Assembly (NCBI GenBank): GCA_026398575.1
Contig: JAPLSP010000009.1
Coordinates: forward strand, 1 to 64,000
DNA from: Candidatus Sumerlaeota bacterium
GTDB taxonomy: Bacteria; Sumerlaeota; Sumerlaeia; JADFCT01
Length of the DNA: 64,000 nt
Direction of reading: 5' to 3'
Positions 45,619 to 55,017 of this stretch are shown here, one piece after another. A program made the translations under genes and the position numbers. The notes below the pieces were generated by a model, which saw only the letters and a list, made by a program, of their open reading frames with translations, was not told where the DNA came from and made no database searches. Each line of letters opens with the position of its first letter. Positions within the stretch are counted from its first letter, which is position 1.

Positions 45619-46842
45619 GTGAAAGCGATTCTGCGGCGTTGCACAATGAACGACTTTGGGAAACCATTGTCGAGATGGGAGCGAAATCTCTTGCGTCCTA
45701 TTATCATCATTATTGCCATGGTATTGGCGTTCCCGCCTGTCACTACCAATACTCTGGCTGAGCACAATGGCGTGGAAGGACCTTCGACGTTCGGCGAGGA
45801 TTGGCGATGCTTCCACTTCCCCGACGGCGTCGAGCTACATCGCAAACTGGACAAGGACGGCTGGCTCTCTTCGGAAAAGCGGCTGGAAGACGGGCGCCTC
45901 GTCTATGACAAGGTGTTTCATCCGGATGGAAGCGCGCACGTCGAGAATCTGCATGACAGCGATGGAACGGAACGGCGGATTTGGCGACCCGCCCCGGAAG
46001 AATTAGCAGGCGGCACGTATAGGCCGGGACAGGCCAAGCTTATTGAGTTTTACAAAGAAGGCCGGCTTTGCTCGCAGCGCTATTTCAATCGCGACGGCGG
46101 TTATAGCGACAGGGAGTACCAGAATGGCAATATGATCAGCGAGACATCCTGCGACCCGCACGGCGCGAAGATATATAGACAAGTCTATTCCCCCGATCAC
46201 CGCTTCGAGTATTTCTACGGCGACGGCAAGATCAAGAAGACGGTGCTGATGCCGAAAGACGCGTCCGGCAAGCCGGTCGCCACCTATTACGACCGGAGCG
46301 GAAGAACGACAACAGAGGAGCAGACGCTTCGCTACGAAGCCACGCTCCGTCCAGCCGAAGAGGCGCCGGCCGTCAACTTATGCGGCTTGGCGATCGCCAT
46401 CAAACCGGAAAAGCAGAGCTACACTCTCGGCGAGGAAATGGAGTTGCTGCTTAGAGTCACATGTTTGGCCAAAGAGGGAGTTTCGTTGCAGGCAGCGGGC
46501 GAAGGCGCCTCGGAATCCACTGTGGATATTTGCGCAACCCAGCAGACGGGATTTGGCTATTCCGTGATGCCCGCATTCGCGCCCGAGGAGATGAAAGGGC
46601 AAAAAGAAATCGCGCTGAAGCAAGGCCAGACTATCACACAACGCCTGAAGATCAGGCCCTGGGGTCCGGTATTTTCCATGATCCCTTCCGTGGCTTATCC
46701 AGGATTGCTTGGTCTCCGCGCAACGCTGCGATGCAAACTGGCAGACGGCAAGACCATTGCAGCGCCCGAATCGGCATGTGTGTATGTTGTTGTTAGTCAG
46801 AAGACAGGTTCAGGCGAGAGCGTTCGCACAAATAAAAATTAA
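45619..46842 (+). CDS. Exported hypothetical protein with MORN-like repeats
   Basis: 407 residues. One N-terminal membrane/signal segment (PIIIIIAMVLAFPPV) and then residues of toxin_YwqK/MORN-like character (EFYKEGRLCSQRYFNRDGGYSDREYQNGNMISE), followed by an immunoglobulin-like C-terminal domain (LGEEMELLLRVTCLAKEG). GTG 45619 or ATG 45646 may be the start; neither has a good ribosome site. It heads a run of three exported genes. Confidence 0.55.
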   Translation: MKAILRRCTMNDFGKPLSRWERNLLRPIIIIIAMVLAFPPVTTNTLAEHNGVEGPSTFGEDWRCFHFPDGVELHRKLDKDGWLSSEKRLEDGRLVYDKVFHPDGSAHVENLHDSDGTERRIWRPAPEELAGGTYRPGQAKLIEFYKEGRLCSQRYFNRDGGYSDREYQNGNMISETSCDPHGAKIYRQVYSPDHRFEYFYGDGKIKKTVLMPKDASGKPVATYYDRSGRTTTEEQTLRYEATLRPAEEAPAVNLCGLAIAIKPEKQSYTLGEEMELLLRVTCLAKEGVSLQAAGEGASESTVDICATQQTGFGYSVMPAFAPEEMKGQKEIALKQGQTITQRLKIRPWGPVFSMIPSVAYPGLLGLRATLRCKLADGKTIAAPESACVYVVVSQKTGSGESVRTNKN

Positions 46843-46890
46843 TCTGGAGCAAACAAATACGACTTCGATGCAGTTATATGGAGAATCAAA

Positions 46891-47670
46891 ATGAAGACCT
46901 TAAAATTTAGATTCGCCTTTCTGACCGCCGTATTGAATCTGTGTCCTGCCGCCTTGTGGGCCGCCGATCAATATCAAATCGAATTATCTTTGAAGATCAA
47001 TACCACACGTGCAATCCCGTACCTGAACATCTATGCTAAAAATTCCACAAGCCAAACCATTGACATCGTATCCGAAGGATTCGCGCCGCCATGGGCAATT
47101 GAAAAATGGTTCATGTTGGAAGCGGATGGCCGAGAAGTGCATTATCCTGAGCATATGAGACCTGTGGTCGGTGGGAAAGAATATCGAAAACTTCTTCCTG
47201 GAATTGAATTCCTTTGGGAGGAGATTCTTCTCCAGGAATTTTTTCATCAGACTGAATCCAGAGACCAAGACGTACTCAAAGACAAGAAGTCACATACCTT
47301 CAAGATCAGTCCAAGCTCTCGATGGAAAGACTTGAAGGTTAGGCCAGCAGCGATTGAAATTGGGGCAAAAAGCGCCGATGGATCATCCACAGTCACTACA
47401 GCTATCGTCGCTGCAAGCTCGCCAACACTAACGCTGGAAGCCAGGCAAATTCTTGAGCGTCTGAACTCTTGGAACATGGATGCGATTGACGTCTGCGAGC
47501 GTCCGGAGGCGTACCCAAATCTGACAGGCTCGGGAGAAGCCAGAGCCTTTATCAACGACTGCAAGAAGCGGCTGGTTGAACTCGGCGTGAATGTGAAATG
47601 GAATCCAGAAAAGAAGGCCTACGATGTAATCAGCCATCCCGCTGCTGCGGCCACGACGACGACAAGCTAA
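46891..47670 (+). CDS. Exported hypothetical protein
   Basis: 259 residues with a clean signal peptide (FAFLTAVLNLCPAALWAA). No recognised family; an Ig-like first half (IYAKNSTSQTIDIVSEGFAPPW) and a helical second half ending in a poly-Thr tail. The next gene lies in the same reading frame, separated by this TAA and 24 bases, which raises the possibility that the two were once one protein. Confidence 0.55.
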   Translation: MKTLKFRFAFLTAVLNLCPAALWAADQYQIELSLKINTTRAIPYLNIYAKNSTSQTIDIVSEGFAPPWAIEKWFMLEADGREVHYPEHMRPVVGGKEYRKLLPGIEFLWEEILLQEFFHQTESRDQDVLKDKKSHTFKISPSSRWKDLKVRPAAIEIGAKSADGSSTVTTAIVAASSPTLTLEARQILERLNSWNMDAIDVCERPEAYPNLTGSGEARAFINDCKKRLVELGVNVKWNPEKKAYDVISHPAAAATTTTS

Positions 47671-47694
47671 ACTGCCCAGCCGTCCGTCGAATGG

Positions 47695-48561
47695 GTGGAT
47701 GAGAAAACGAGCAAAGTTCTTTTCACCTCGAAAGACGTCGTCCGTTATGACTGGGAGCGGCAGGTCTTCGAGCTCAAGCGCGAGGCGGCGATGGAGCTGA
47801 GCGCCTGGGCGCCTCCCCACATGCATCAAATGCGAGGGTTTGTCGTTCGCGACGGAGAGGGAATCATCTATCGGGGAAAGATGGTCAGCGAGCTAAGTTC
47901 GATAGGCTATCCTGGCCCCATATTGTCGGATTTTCATTTTCCGCTCGAAGCCCATGTCGCGGCGCCTCCTTTGTACCAAATGCAGAGCGCCTATCCCGAT
48001 GAACGCTTCGGCGATAATCAGGTTTTGCTAAACGACCGGCTCCTGGCGGGGTTGAAGAAGGCCAGCGTCTGCGGTAAGATTGCGCCGGAATACCGCCCCA
48101 AGCCGCTTGAGATTGTACGCATGGAATGGGCGGGCGATAAGAGCTTGAAGGTTCGCGCGGAGATTTTCGCGGAGACCCTCCATGCAGGGCAGCAAGCGCG
48201 TATTCATTTGTTTTTTGCCAACTTTTATAACTACAACATTGATGCGGATGTGGCGGCGATCAAGCTAACGCTCTCCGCCAACAACAAGCGATTTATTTCT
48301 GAAACATCGCTGCGCAATCTGCCATTGGCCCAAGTACTCGAGGACGGAGTATGGATTTGCCGTTTCAAGCCCTGGACCCCGGCGCCCGGCAGCGAAGACG
48401 CCGTCGTGAAAGCGGGTCCGGCCAAACTGACCGTCGAAGTCCGTCTCTTGGAAAAACTGCAGGACAAGCCTGCCGCGCTCGCGCAACCCCGTGTTGTATG
48501 GTCAGCGGTGTTGCCTGAGGCGAAGGTGGAGATTTTGTCGGCGCGGGCTAACACGGACTAA
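47695..48561 (+). CDS. Hypothetical protein lacking an N-terminal signal
   Basis: 288 residues from a GTG with no visible ribosome site. The text upstream of the GTG in the same frame (TAQPSVEW) reads like protein and joins the preceding gene except for one TAA. WVDEKTSKVLFTSKDVVRYDWERQVFELKREA suggests a defined domain seen in exported proteins, but it has no signal of its own. Its last codons and stop (ANTD, TAA) lie in a TAACACGGAC decamer array. May be the C-terminal part of a split gene. Confidence 0.5.
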   Translation: MDEKTSKVLFTSKDVVRYDWERQVFELKREAAMELSAWAPPHMHQMRGFVVRDGEGIIYRGKMVSELSSIGYPGPILSDFHFPLEAHVAAPPLYQMQSAYPDERFGDNQVLLNDRLLAGLKKASVCGKIAPEYRPKPLEIVRMEWAGDKSLKVRAEIFAETLHAGQQARIHLFFANFYNYNIDADVAAIKLTLSANNKRFISETSLRNLPLAQVLEDGVWICRFKPWTPAPGSEDAVVKAGPAKLTVEVRLLEKLQDKPAALAQPRVVWSAVLPEAKVEILSARANTD

Positions 48562-48590
48562 CACGGACTGACACGGACTAACACGGACTG
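48548..48590. repeat. TAACACGGAC decamer array
   Basis: Four tandem decamers TAACACGGAC/TGACACGGAC at the end of the preceding gene, supplying its stop codon. Complementary in sense to the GTCCGTGTNA decamers at 50597-50647 and inside ccsA. Confidence 0.92.
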
Positions 48591-48597
48591 ATTCGGC

Positions 48598-49575
48598 TTA
48601 TTTTCTTCCGCCTTTTCTCTCAAAAGGATGGTCTTCCTGAAAATCCGGACGATAGTGGCCGGGCGCGCTCAGGTCTTGAATCCATCCATTCTCGAAACCC
48701 AATTCATGCGCGCGCTTGACGACGGCCTCGTATTCGTCCGGCAGCACGTACCGCCCAAGCACGGGATGCCGGACCGCTTCGGCGTCGGGGTGATATTGCG
48801 CCATCAGGCTCAGGTGAACTTCCGGCGTCAGCACATCGGCGACGATTTCGAGCGCGCGCAGACTGTTGGAGACGAGGCCGGGCAACACCAGATGCCGCAC
48901 CAGAATGCCGCGCAGCGCCACGCCGTTTTCGTCCATGAACAGCCGCCGCCCCACCTGCCGCCGCATCTCCGTGAGCGCCGCCGTCGCCACCGCGACGTAA
49001 TCCGGCGCCGAGGAATAGAGGCGCGCCGGCTCGGGCTCGCCGTATTTCATGTCGGGCATGTAGATGTCCACCAGCCCCTCGAAGGAACGTAATGTCTCTA
49101 GCGAATCATAGCCGTTCGTGTTATAGACGACCGGCGTTTCATAGCCGCGTTCGCGCACTGCTTGGATGATCGTCCTGACCTGGCGGGCATTATGCGACGG
49201 GGAGACGAAGTTCAGGTTATGTCCGCTGCGTTCGATGAGTTTGACGATGGAGTCTATCAGCGTTTCCAACGGCGTCGCGGGCGTGAGCGCGACCACGCTC
49301 CGGCGGCTGATCTGCCAGTTCTGGCAATACATGCAGCGCAGGTTGCAGCCGGGAAGGAAAAGCGTGATCGAACCGCGCGAGCCGGAGATCGCCGGCTCTT
49401 CGCCACGGTGCAGACACATGGAAGCGATCCGAATCTTTCCATCCGCGCCGCAAAAGCCCGTTCCACCGTCCATCGGCACGCCGCATCGCCGCGGACAATC
49501 GCAGCAGAATTCAGTTCCGAGTTCCGAGTTCCGAGTTCCGGGTTCCAAGTTCTGGTTATCGCGTTCTGAGCCCAT
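48598..49575 (-). CDS. PflX-like radical SAM protein
   Basis: 325 residues, COG1313/PflX family. An N-terminal zinc-ribbon-like CCDCPRRCGV...GFCG precedes the radical SAM motif GCNLRCMYCQNWQIS. HNLNFVSPSHNARQVRTII and a VDIYMPDMKYGEPEPA strand follow, as in pyruvate-formate-lyase-activase relatives. The substrate is unknown. The first 15 residues ([12 protein letters not shown]) come from a GGAACTC heptamer array, so the N-terminus is repeat-derived. Divergent from folP. Confidence 0.9.
   Translation of the reverse strand: MGSERDNQNLEPGTRNSELGTEFCCDCPRRCGVPMDGGTGFCGADGKIRIASMCLHRGEEPAISGSRGSITLFLPGCNLRCMYCQNWQISRRSVVALTPATPLETLIDSIVKLIERSGHNLNFVSPSHNARQVRTIIQAVRERGYETPVVYNTNGYDSLETLRSFEGLVDIYMPDMKYGEPEPARLYSSAPDYVAVATAALTEMRRQVGRRLFMDENGVALRGILVRHLVLPGLVSNSLRALEIVADVLTPEVHLSLMAQYHPDAEAVRHPVLGRYVLPDEYEAVVKRAHELGFENGWIQDLSAPGHYRPDFQEDHPFERKGGRK
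49509..49552 (-). repeat. GAGTTCC heptamers at the PflX-like N-terminus
   Basis: Six heptamers near perfect (GTTCCGA on the plus strand) encoding the first residues of the PflX-like protein on the minus strand. Confidence 0.92.
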
Positions 49576-49723
49576 GAGGAAATGCTGTCAGGAAGGCTGG
49601 AGCGCGTCAACGCTGGAAAGACGGCGAACTTGGAACTTGCATCCGAATTCCTCTGGCGGTCAGAATCATGCGCGGTTGTTGCGAGAGCGAAATCAATTCG
49701 AGCGTCGGGGCGAATCCCATTCC

Positions 49724-50608
49724 ATGAATGCCGATATAAAAGAGATTTGGGATTGCGGGCGAGTGGTTTTCGATCTCGGGGCGCGGCCGCTTGTGATGGG
49801 CGTCTTGAATGTCACGCCGGATTCGTTCAGCGATGGCGGGCAGTTCAGCGATCCTGCGCGCGCTGCCAGCCGCTCTCTTGAAATGATCGAGGAAGGGGCG
49901 GATCTGATAGACATCGGCGGCGAATCCACCCGCCCCGGGGCCGCGCCGGTGGCGGCAGCGGAGGAACTTCGCCGCGTGGCGCCGGTGATCGAAGCGATCC
50001 GCGCCCGCTCTCAGATTGCGATTTCGGTGGATACCGAGAAGGCTTCGGTGGCCCGCCGCGCGCTGGAACTGGGGGCGGACGTCATCAATGACGTGACGGG
50101 TTTTCGCGGCGACCCCGAGATGGCGCCGCTGGCCGCCGCGTCGCGTTGCGGCTTGGTGGTCATGCACATGCAGGGCACGCCGCGCGACATGCAAAAGGCG
50201 CCGCATTATGAGAACGTGGTCGAAGATTTGCGGCGGTTTTATAAAGAACGCTTGCGGACGCTTGGGCGTGCCGGTATAAATGCCACGCGCATCGTGCTCG
50301 ATCCGGGAATCGGTTTCGGAAAAACGCTGGAGCATAATCTCGAACTGATCGCGCAACTGCCGCGGCTGGCGGAAGAGACGCGCCCGCAACTGATTGGCGT
50401 TTCGCGCAAGTCGTTCATTGCGGCGGCGCTGCATCAGCATCTCGAGCCGCAGGAGCGCTTGGAAGGAACGGCCGCCGCAGTGGCGATTTCGGTTTGGAAT
50501 GGCGCCGTCTGCGTGCGGGTTCACGATGTGCGCCCGATGCGCCGCGTGGCCGATATGGCCTGGGCGCTTCGAGCTGCTCGAAGCCCCGGCCTCGCCCAGT
50601 CCGTGTAA
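49724..50608 (+). CDS. folP: Dihydropteroate synthase
   Basis: 294 residues; joins p-aminobenzoate to the pterin in folate synthesis. VMGVLNVTPDSFSDGG, DLIDIGGESTRPGA, INDVTGFRGD, VVMHMQGTPRDMQ and LDPGIGFGKTLEHN are the family signatures. The frame is open back to 49166, but ATG 49724 gives the normal length. The C-terminal LAQSV and stop fall within a GTCCGTGTAA decamer array. folP followed by cdaA and cdaR is a widely conserved order. Confidence 0.96.
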   Translation: MNADIKEIWDCGRVVFDLGARPLVMGVLNVTPDSFSDGGQFSDPARAASRSLEMIEEGADLIDIGGESTRPGAAPVAAAEELRRVAPVIEAIRARSQIAISVDTEKASVARRALELGADVINDVTGFRGDPEMAPLAAASRCGLVVMHMQGTPRDMQKAPHYENVVEDLRRFYKERLRTLGRAGINATRIVLDPGIGFGKTLEHNLELIAQLPRLAEETRPQLIGVSRKSFIAAALHQHLEPQERLEGTAAAVAISVWNGAVCVRVHDVRPMRRVADMAWALRAARSPGLAQSV

Positions 50609-50647
50609 GTCTGTGTGAGTCCGTGCCAGTCCGTGTTTGTCCGTGTC
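50597..50647. repeat. GTCCGTGTNA decamer array
   Basis: Five tandem decamers AGTCCGTGTN between folP and cdaA; a GTGTAAG variant supplies the folP stop. The same unit is translated inside ccsA. Confidence 0.92.
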
Positions 50648-50661
50648 AAAGGAAGCGCGCC

Positions 50662-51456
50662 ATGCAGGAAATCCTATCCCTCATCATCACGATGCAGCCG
50701 CGCGACATCCTGGATATTTTCCTGGTCGCGACGCTGTTCTATCTTATCTTTCTGCTCTTGCGCGAATCGCGTTCGGCGGTGGCGCTGCGGGGAATGATCG
50801 CCATCCTGGTCGGTTCGCTGATCGTTTATTTCTGCGCTTTCGTGATGCGCCTGACGGCCTTGCTGGTCGTATTCAAGAATTTCTGGGTTATCGTGATTCT
50901 GGTCTTCATCGTCGTTTTCCAGCATGATTTCCGGCGCTCGCTGACGCAGGTGGGGCAGCTGCGCATCTTCCGGCGCCTCTTCAGCCAGAGCGGCCGCTAC
51001 CTGGAAGAAATCATCGAAGCCGTGCGGATGATGGCGAAGCGCCGCATCGGGGCGATCATCGTCTTCGAGCGCCGCAATTCGCTGAAAGTCTATGCCGAAA
51101 CCGGCACGCGCCTGGACGCGCAGATCAGCATCGGGCTGCTGCGCACGATCTTCACCGCCTATACGCCGCTGCATGACGGCGCGGTGATCGTGCGCGACGA
51201 GCGGGTGGTGGCCGCCGGATGCATTCTGCCGCTGTCGTCCGATGAGAATTTGAGCAAGGACCTGGGGACGCGCCATCGGGCCGCGCTGGGCTTGAGCGAG
51301 GAGAGCGACGCGGCCGTCGTGGTGGTCTCCGAAGAAACGGGCATTGTCTCGCTGGCCCTCAACGGCCATTTGCGGCGCGGCCTGAGCGCCGATGAACTGC
51401 GCGACGCGCTCGTCGAAGAGTTGGACATCGAAGTCAAGGAGGAGACGAATGGCTAG
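50662..51456 (+). CDS. cdaA: Diadenylate cyclase
   Basis: 264 residues; makes cyclic di-AMP from two ATP. Three N-terminal membrane helices (IFLVATLFYLIFLLL, GMIAILVGSLIVYFCAFVM, VIVILVFIVVF) precede the DAC domain with DGAVIVRDERVVAAGCILPLS and GTRHRAALGLSEESDA (the RHR ATP-binding motif). AAAGGAAG lies 7 bases before ATG 50662. Overlaps cdaR by 8 bases. Confidence 0.95.
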   Translation: MQEILSLIITMQPRDILDIFLVATLFYLIFLLLRESRSAVALRGMIAILVGSLIVYFCAFVMRLTALLVVFKNFWVIVILVFIVVFQHDFRRSLTQVGQLRIFRRLFSQSGRYLEEIIEAVRMMAKRRIGAIIVFERRNSLKVYAETGTRLDAQISIGLLRTIFTAYTPLHDGAVIVRDERVVAAGCILPLSSDENLSKDLGTRHRAALGLSEESDAAVVVVSEETGIVSLALNGHLRRGLSADELRDALVEELDIEVKEETNG

Positions 51457-52528
51457 ATTGCGCTTTGCCAAAGGCGCGGATCCCACGCTGATTGTCTCCG
51501 CGCTCCTGGTGGCCTTCTTCATCTGGCTGATCGCGAAGCAAGGCGAGATGAATGAAGTGACGTTGACGGCGCCAATCAAGATTGACAAAATCAATCCGCG
51601 CTGCAACGTCGTTTATGAGCCCACCTCGCTCCTGGTGCGCGTGCAATATCCCATCAGTCTGCGCTCGCGGGTCACGAACGAAAGCTTTGCCGTCAATCTG
51701 GACGTGGATGACGCCGACACCTACGCCGGCATTGACGATTACAAGGTCAATCCCCTGACGATCACGCTTTCCGATGTCAAACCCGTGGGCGATCTGCCCA
51801 CCGAAATCCGGCCCATTCAGTTCATGGGATCGAACCGCGTGACGTTGAAAGCGCAACTGAACACCTGCAAGGTGGATATTGACGTCCGCACCAGCGGCAA
51901 ACCGAAACCCGGATATGAACTGGCCGGGCTTCCAAAGCCGGAAGACCCGGAGTTGTTCCGGCTGGTAGGCTCTCGCGAGGAGTTTTTTGCTCTCTTGAAG
52001 GGGAAGCCCAAAGCTGTGATTCCTACGGAGCCGGTGGATCTGGCCGGCCTGAGCAAATCCGATATCGTGCGCGCGCCGCTCATCGTGCCGGCGGGATTCA
52101 AGCTGGCGCGCAAAGACCGCGATCAAAAAATCCTGCCGCATACGGAATGGGCCATCTGGGTGAACGTGCCCATTTCCGAAGAGACGACAACCCGCACGAT
52201 TGACAATATCCCCGTGGACGCGCGCGCGCCGCTGCCAAATTCGGAAATCAAATGCTACCCGCCGACGGTTTCGGTGACGGTTTGGGGCGTGCGGGGCCTG
52301 GTTGAAAAACTCTCTTATGGATCGTTTGTCATCAAAACCGATCTGCCACTTCCCGGCACAACGACATACGAAGACGACGTGGCGCTGGTGGCCGAATTCG
52401 CGGAGTCCATTTCGGAAAAGACGCGCGAGAATCTCAACATCATTTCGCTGGATCCCAAAAAAGTTCGCATCACGATCAAGCCCAAAACTTTGGAAAAAGA
52501 CGGCGTCACCAGCGGTGGGCCCAAATAG
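51449..52528 (+). CDS. YbbR-domain CdaR-like protein
   Basis: 359 residues: one N-terminal membrane helix (LIVSALLVAFFIWLIA) and four YbbR-like extracytoplasmic repeats (VRVQYPISLRSRVTNESF, VTVWGVRGLVEKL and others). In Firmicutes CdaR modulates CdaA activity; overlapping reading frames with cdaA and the strong AAGGAGGAG site support the same role. glmM, the usual next gene, is replaced here by an ABC ATPase. Confidence 0.88.
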   Translation: MARLRFAKGADPTLIVSALLVAFFIWLIAKQGEMNEVTLTAPIKIDKINPRCNVVYEPTSLLVRVQYPISLRSRVTNESFAVNLDVDDADTYAGIDDYKVNPLTITLSDVKPVGDLPTEIRPIQFMGSNRVTLKAQLNTCKVDIDVRTSGKPKPGYELAGLPKPEDPELFRLVGSREEFFALLKGKPKAVIPTEPVDLAGLSKSDIVRAPLIVPAGFKLARKDRDQKILPHTEWAIWVNVPISEETTTRTIDNIPVDARAPLPNSEIKCYPPTVSVTVWGVRGLVEKLSYGSFVIKTDLPLPGTTTYEDDVALVAEFAESISEKTRENLNIISLDPKKVRITIKPKTLEKDGVTSGGPK

Positions 52529-52529
52529 A

Positions 52530-52577
52530 ATTTCAAATCTCAAATCTCAAATTTCAAATTTCAAATCTCAAATCTCA
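52530..52577. repeat. AAATCTC heptamer array
   Basis: Seven tandem AAATCTC/AAATTTC heptamers between cdaR and the ABC ATPase gene, beginning one base after the cdaR stop. Confidence 0.93.
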
Positions 52578-52615
52578 GAGCCACAATTGCGGATTGCGGG
52601 ATTTCACTTTCAATC

Positions 52616-53713
52616 ATGTCTCCTGAACACGGAACTCGGAACTCGGAACCCAGAACTCGGAACTCGGAATCCGAAACTCGGAACTCGGAACTCGGAACTC
52701 GGAACTCAGCATGCGCTGTTCTGCGCGCCGAAGACTTGGTCAAATATTTTCCCGTGACTCAGGGGACGTTTGTCTGGTCCCGCTCCTTCGTGCGCGCGGT
52801 GGATGGCGTCAATCTTTATCTTCGACAGGGCGAGGTGTTGGGGCTGGTGGGCGAAAGCGGCTGCGGCAAGACAACCATCGGGCGGATGCTGGCGCGCCTG
52901 CTCGAGCCCACGCGCGGGCGGATTGTGTTGCAGGATGCTCCCGCCGGCGCCGCGCGTGAAGATCGCAAGGAATCCGGCGGACGCCCGGGCCGGCGCGAAC
53001 GGCTGTCTTTTCACCGGCGCGTGCAGATGGTTTTCCAGGACCCGTATTCCTCGCTCAATCCGCGCATGACGGCCGGCGCGATCGTGGCCGAGGGCTTGGA
53101 GATTCACGGCCTGGCGCGCGGCAAGGCGAAATGGGACCGGGTGGCGCAGCTGTTCCGGGAAACAGAGCTCGACGCGGATTCCCTGCGCCGCTATCCGCAT
53201 GAGTTCAGCGGCGGACAGCGCCAGCGCATCGGCATCGCGCGCGCGCTGGCGATCGAGCCGCGGATCATCATCGCCGATGAGCCGGTTTCGGCGCTCGATG
53301 TTTCGATCCAGGCGCAAATCCTGGCGCTGCTCGAACGCTTGCAGCAGGAGCGCGGACTTTCGTATGTTTTCATTTCCCACGATCTGAGCGTCGTCGCGCA
53401 CATCAGTCATCGCGTGGCGGTCATGTATCTGGGGCGGATCGTCGAAACCGGAACGCGCGACCAGGTTTTCTTCGATCCGCTGCACCCTTATACGCAAGCC
53501 CTGCTAAAGGCCGCGCCGAAACCGGACCCAAGCCGCAAGGGACAGCGCGTGATCCTGCAGGGCGAAACGCCCAGCCCCGCCGCGCCGCCGCCGGGCTGCC
53601 ATTTTCACCCGCGCTGCCCGAAGCGCTTCGAGGGCTGTGATGTTTTCGATCCGCGATTGACTGAATATAAAGAAGGTCACCATGTCGCTTGTCGCTTGTA
53701 TGAGAATGAATAA
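52616..53713 (+). CDS. Oligopeptide/dipeptide ABC transporter ATPase (OppF/DppF type)
   Basis: 365 residues. Walker [11 protein letters not shown]-loop [14 protein letters not shown], signature [15 protein letters not shown], Walker [13 protein letters not shown] and switch His in FISHDLS. The C-terminal oligopeptide-transporter extension [18 protein letters not shown] may hold an iron-sulfur or zinc site. It would power peptide uptake, but no permease or binding protein is nearby. The first ~32 residues ([20 protein letters not shown]) are encoded by a GGAACTC array; the family normally starts near [12 protein letters not shown], so translation could also begin from a non-ATG codon after the array. 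Confidence 0.9.
   Translation: MSPEHGTRNSEPRTRNSESETRNSELGTRNSACAVLRAEDLVKYFPVTQGTFVWSRSFVRAVDGVNLYLRQGEVLGLVGESGCGKTTIGRMLARLLEPTRGRIVLQDAPAGAAREDRKESGGRPGRRERLSFHRRVQMVFQDPYSSLNPRMTAGAIVAEGLEIHGLARGKAKWDRVAQLFRETELDADSLRRYPHEFSGGQRQRIGIARALAIEPRIIIADEPVSALDVSIQAQILALLERLQQERGLSYVFISHDLSVVAHISHRVAVMYLGRIVETGTRDQVFFDPLHPYTQALLKAAPKPDPSRKGQRVILQGETPSPAAPPPGCHFHPRCPKRFEGCDVFDPRLTEYKEGHHVACRLYENE
52629..52708 (+). repeat. GGAACTC heptamer array at the ABC ATPase N-terminus
   Basis: Eleven heptamers, mostly perfect GGAACTC with a few GGAACCC and CGAAACT variants, read as SELGTRN. Confidence 0.95.
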
Positions 53714-53728
53714 GATATGCGTGAAACA

Positions 53729-53786
53729 GGATGGATTAGATACAGGATATATTGGAGACAGGATGTATTAGAGACAGGATAGATCA
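53729..53786. repeat. ACAGGATRKATTAGAG array
   Basis: Four degenerate 15-16-base units of the type GACAGGATGTATTAGA directly after the ABC ATPase gene. No gene lies in 53714-53897. Confidence 0.75.
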
Positions 53787-53788
53787 AA

Positions 53789-53852
53789 GTCAGAAAAATT
53801 TACGGTCAGGAATATTTTTCTGACCATAAATTTTTCTGACCTTCATTCATCC
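53789..53852. repeat. GTCAGGAATATTTTT repeat with inverted copies
   Basis: GTCAGAAAAATTTACGGTCAGGAATATT followed by TTTTTCTGACC copies in reverse: third member of the family at 2039-2140 and 20100-20186, forming a fold-back. Confidence 0.85.
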
Positions 53853-53897
53853 TGACAAAGGCGCCGCAAGAAATAGCTCAGACGATTTGCTGCGTTC

Positions 53898-54788
53898 ATG
53901 GATATGACCGATTTTTTTCGAAAATTCCCCATCCTCATCACCGGCGCGACGGGACATACCGGGCGGCATCTGGTTCGCCGGTTGATCGGCGACGGCTATG
54001 CCATCCGCGTCTTCACGCGCTCGCGCGGCAAGGCGCTCGATATTCTGGGGGATGAAATCGAGCGGCAAATCGCCGAGGGAAACCTGGAAGAGCCTGAGAC
54101 GCTTGCTCGCGCGTTGTCTGGCTGCGGAGCGATTATTTCTCTCAGCCACGTCCGCTTTGCCCCGGCCCTGATCGCCGCCTGCGAGAAGACCGCCGTGCGC
54201 CGCGCGATATTCATCTCGTCGGCCCGCCGCTACACGCGCTTTCCCGACGCGCCCGCCGAACAGGTGCGCCAGGGCGAAGCCGCCATCCGCCGCAGCGCGC
54301 TCGATTTTACGATCCTGCGCCCCACGATGATCTTCGGCGATGAACGCGACAACAACCTGACGCAGCTGATCCAATGGATGCGCAAACTGCCCTTTTTTCC
54401 CTTGCCCGGCGGCGGATGGAATCTGGTGCAGCCCACGTTTGTTCACGACCTTGTGAACGCGATCGTCCGCGCGTACGAAACCGAAGGCGCCATCGGAAGG
54501 GAATATGACATCGGCGGCCCCGAGCCGATGACCTACCGCGCGATGATCCGCCTCATCGCCGCCGCGATGGGCATGCCCATGCCGATCCTCCCGCTGCCTC
54601 TCTGGCCTTTCCTGCCGCTGGCGGGAATTTATGAGCGCCTGTCGCGCCGCCCCCGCCTTACGCGCGCCATGCTTCAGCGCCTTGCGGAAGACAAAGCCGT
54701 TGACATCGCCGCCGCCCGCCGCGATCTCGGCTTTTCCCCGACGCCTTTTTCCGAAGCCATCGCGCGCAAGATCAGGGGAGAAGTGTAA
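53898..54788 (+). CDS. NAD(P)-binding NmrA/SDR-family protein
   Basis: 296 residues of the atypical short-chain dehydrogenase class: ILITGATGHTGRHLVRRLI binds the nucleotide and FTILRPTMIFGDERDNNL plus VQPTFVHDLVNAI are typical of the NDUFA9/epimerase-like branch. The classic YxxxK is not clear. Such proteins act as epimerases, reductases or regulators; the role here is unknown. Alternative start at 53904. Confidence 0.85.
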   Translation: MDMTDFFRKFPILITGATGHTGRHLVRRLIGDGYAIRVFTRSRGKALDILGDEIERQIAEGNLEEPETLARALSGCGAIISLSHVRFAPALIAACEKTAVRRAIFISSARRYTRFPDAPAEQVRQGEAAIRRSALDFTILRPTMIFGDERDNNLTQLIQWMRKLPFFPLPGGGWNLVQPTFVHDLVNAIVRAYETEGAIGREYDIGGPEPMTYRAMIRLIAAAMGMPMPILPLPLWPFLPLAGIYERLSRRPRLTRAMLQRLAEDKAVDIAAARRDLGFSPTPFSEAIARKIRGEV

Positions 54789-55017
54789 CCATTCCTTTTT
54801 CACTGAAGAGCCGCGCTTTTCCCTACCCCCCCGGCAGGAACTTCCCCGATAGCGAAATCAGGGATTTTTCTATATAGTTCTTATTTGGATTTTCTGACAT
54901 CTGAGTTTACTCTTGCCTCGCAACAGTCGCTGAGGAGGACGGGGGCGTGCGGCGATGAAATTTGGACGACTGGAAAATCAGCCGGATTCCTGAATTCAGA
55001 GCGCGCCGCAGCCTCGA

